The notes beneath the pieces were generated by a model. That model ran no database searches. It saw only the letters and a list, made by a program, of their open reading frames with translations, and was not told where the DNA came from. The position numbers were made by a program, and so were the translations under genes. From contig JAPHSS010000019.1 in the NCBI GenBank assembly GCA_026195255.1, forward strand, positions 44,863 to 108,862: a stretch of DNA of 64,000 nucleotides, read 5' to 3'. Shown one piece after another: positions 63,991 to 64,000 of this stretch. The DNA is from Gammaproteobacteria bacterium (GTDB taxonomy: Bacteria; Pseudomonadota; Gammaproteobacteria; SZUA-229). Within the stretch, counting starts at the first letter, position 1; the number at the start of each line of letters is the position of its first letter.

Positions 63991-64000
63991 AGATCTATGA

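Noticed and set aside
1..64000. CRISPR arrays, rRNA, tRNA, prophage or integrase genes
   Set aside because: No regularly spaced direct repeats, no conserved rRNA or tRNA signatures, no phage structural genes and no tyrosine recombinase were seen on either strand.

Overview
The window reads as a chromosomal segment of an AT-rich gammaproteobacterium, probably marine and probably able to oxidise sulfur compounds. The evidence is a cell-wall/lipoate gene order typical of Gammaproteobacteria (mrdA-rodA-mltB-rlpA-dacA-dat-ybeD-lipB-lipA), a cytoplasmic three-subunit molybdoenzyme that best fits the sulfite dehydrogenase SoeABC, a taurine-type ABC importer, a TonB-dependent B12 uptake system and an EgtB homologue. 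I cannot name the species from sequence alone.

Layout. 0-3.8 kb: hybrid sensor kinase plus REC/HD-GYP regulator. 3.8-7.3 kb (minus): glycerol / glycerophosphodiester utilisation genes. 7.5-10.4 kb: thioredoxin, a Sel1-repeat protein and an adenylate kinase with a long Lys/Ala/Pro-rich tail. 10.6-20.2 kb (plus): a degenerate inorganic pyrophosphatase-like gene leading into the rod-shape / peptidoglycan genes and then lipoate synthesis. 20.4-26 kb (minus): outer-membrane protein and soeCBA, divergent from moaA, which makes the molybdenum cofactor precursor that SoeA needs. 27.6-33.1 kb: a loose set of small, mostly unrecognised membrane or exported genes with REP-like intergenic repeats. 33.2-36.4 kb: tag, patatin-like protein, Bcr/CflA exporter. 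36.4-39.6 kb: taurine-type importer whose permease carries an inserted extracytoplasmic segment. 39.6-49.6 kb (minus): MoxR / DUF58 / Bat cluster followed by a TlpA-like protein and an orphan fusion of the two type VI secretion sheath proteins (TssB-TssC). 49.7-56.5 kb: acyltransferase and B12 uptake/adenosylation genes with a clear cobalamin riboswitch. 56.6-59.5 kb: frameshifted ROK kinase gene, DUF2058 gene and egtB.

From about 59.87 kb to the right edge the DNA changes character. It is an array of integron gene cassettes without an integrase in this window. Two cassettes are proven by exact 9-nt complementarity between the first bases of each cassette (R') and the R'' box of its own attC. 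A third cassette carries the N-terminal part of a DUF4297-like (dsDNA nuclease / anti-phage type) protein. It is broken by an IS110/IS1111-family insertion with a highly structured non-coding 3' region, the expected place of its guide (bridge/seek) RNA. A last, frameshifted amidase gene lies at the right edge, possibly in a further cassette.

The most interesting items are the cassette array with its interrupted defence-like gene, the orphan TssB-TssC fusion next to a Bat/MoxR cluster, the pyrophosphatase homologue missing two catalytic-site residues upstream of PBP2/RodA, the adenylate kinase with a histone-H1-like tail, and a 123-bp nested palindrome inserted exactly after the soeB stop codon. 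No rRNA, tRNA or CRISPR array was seen.
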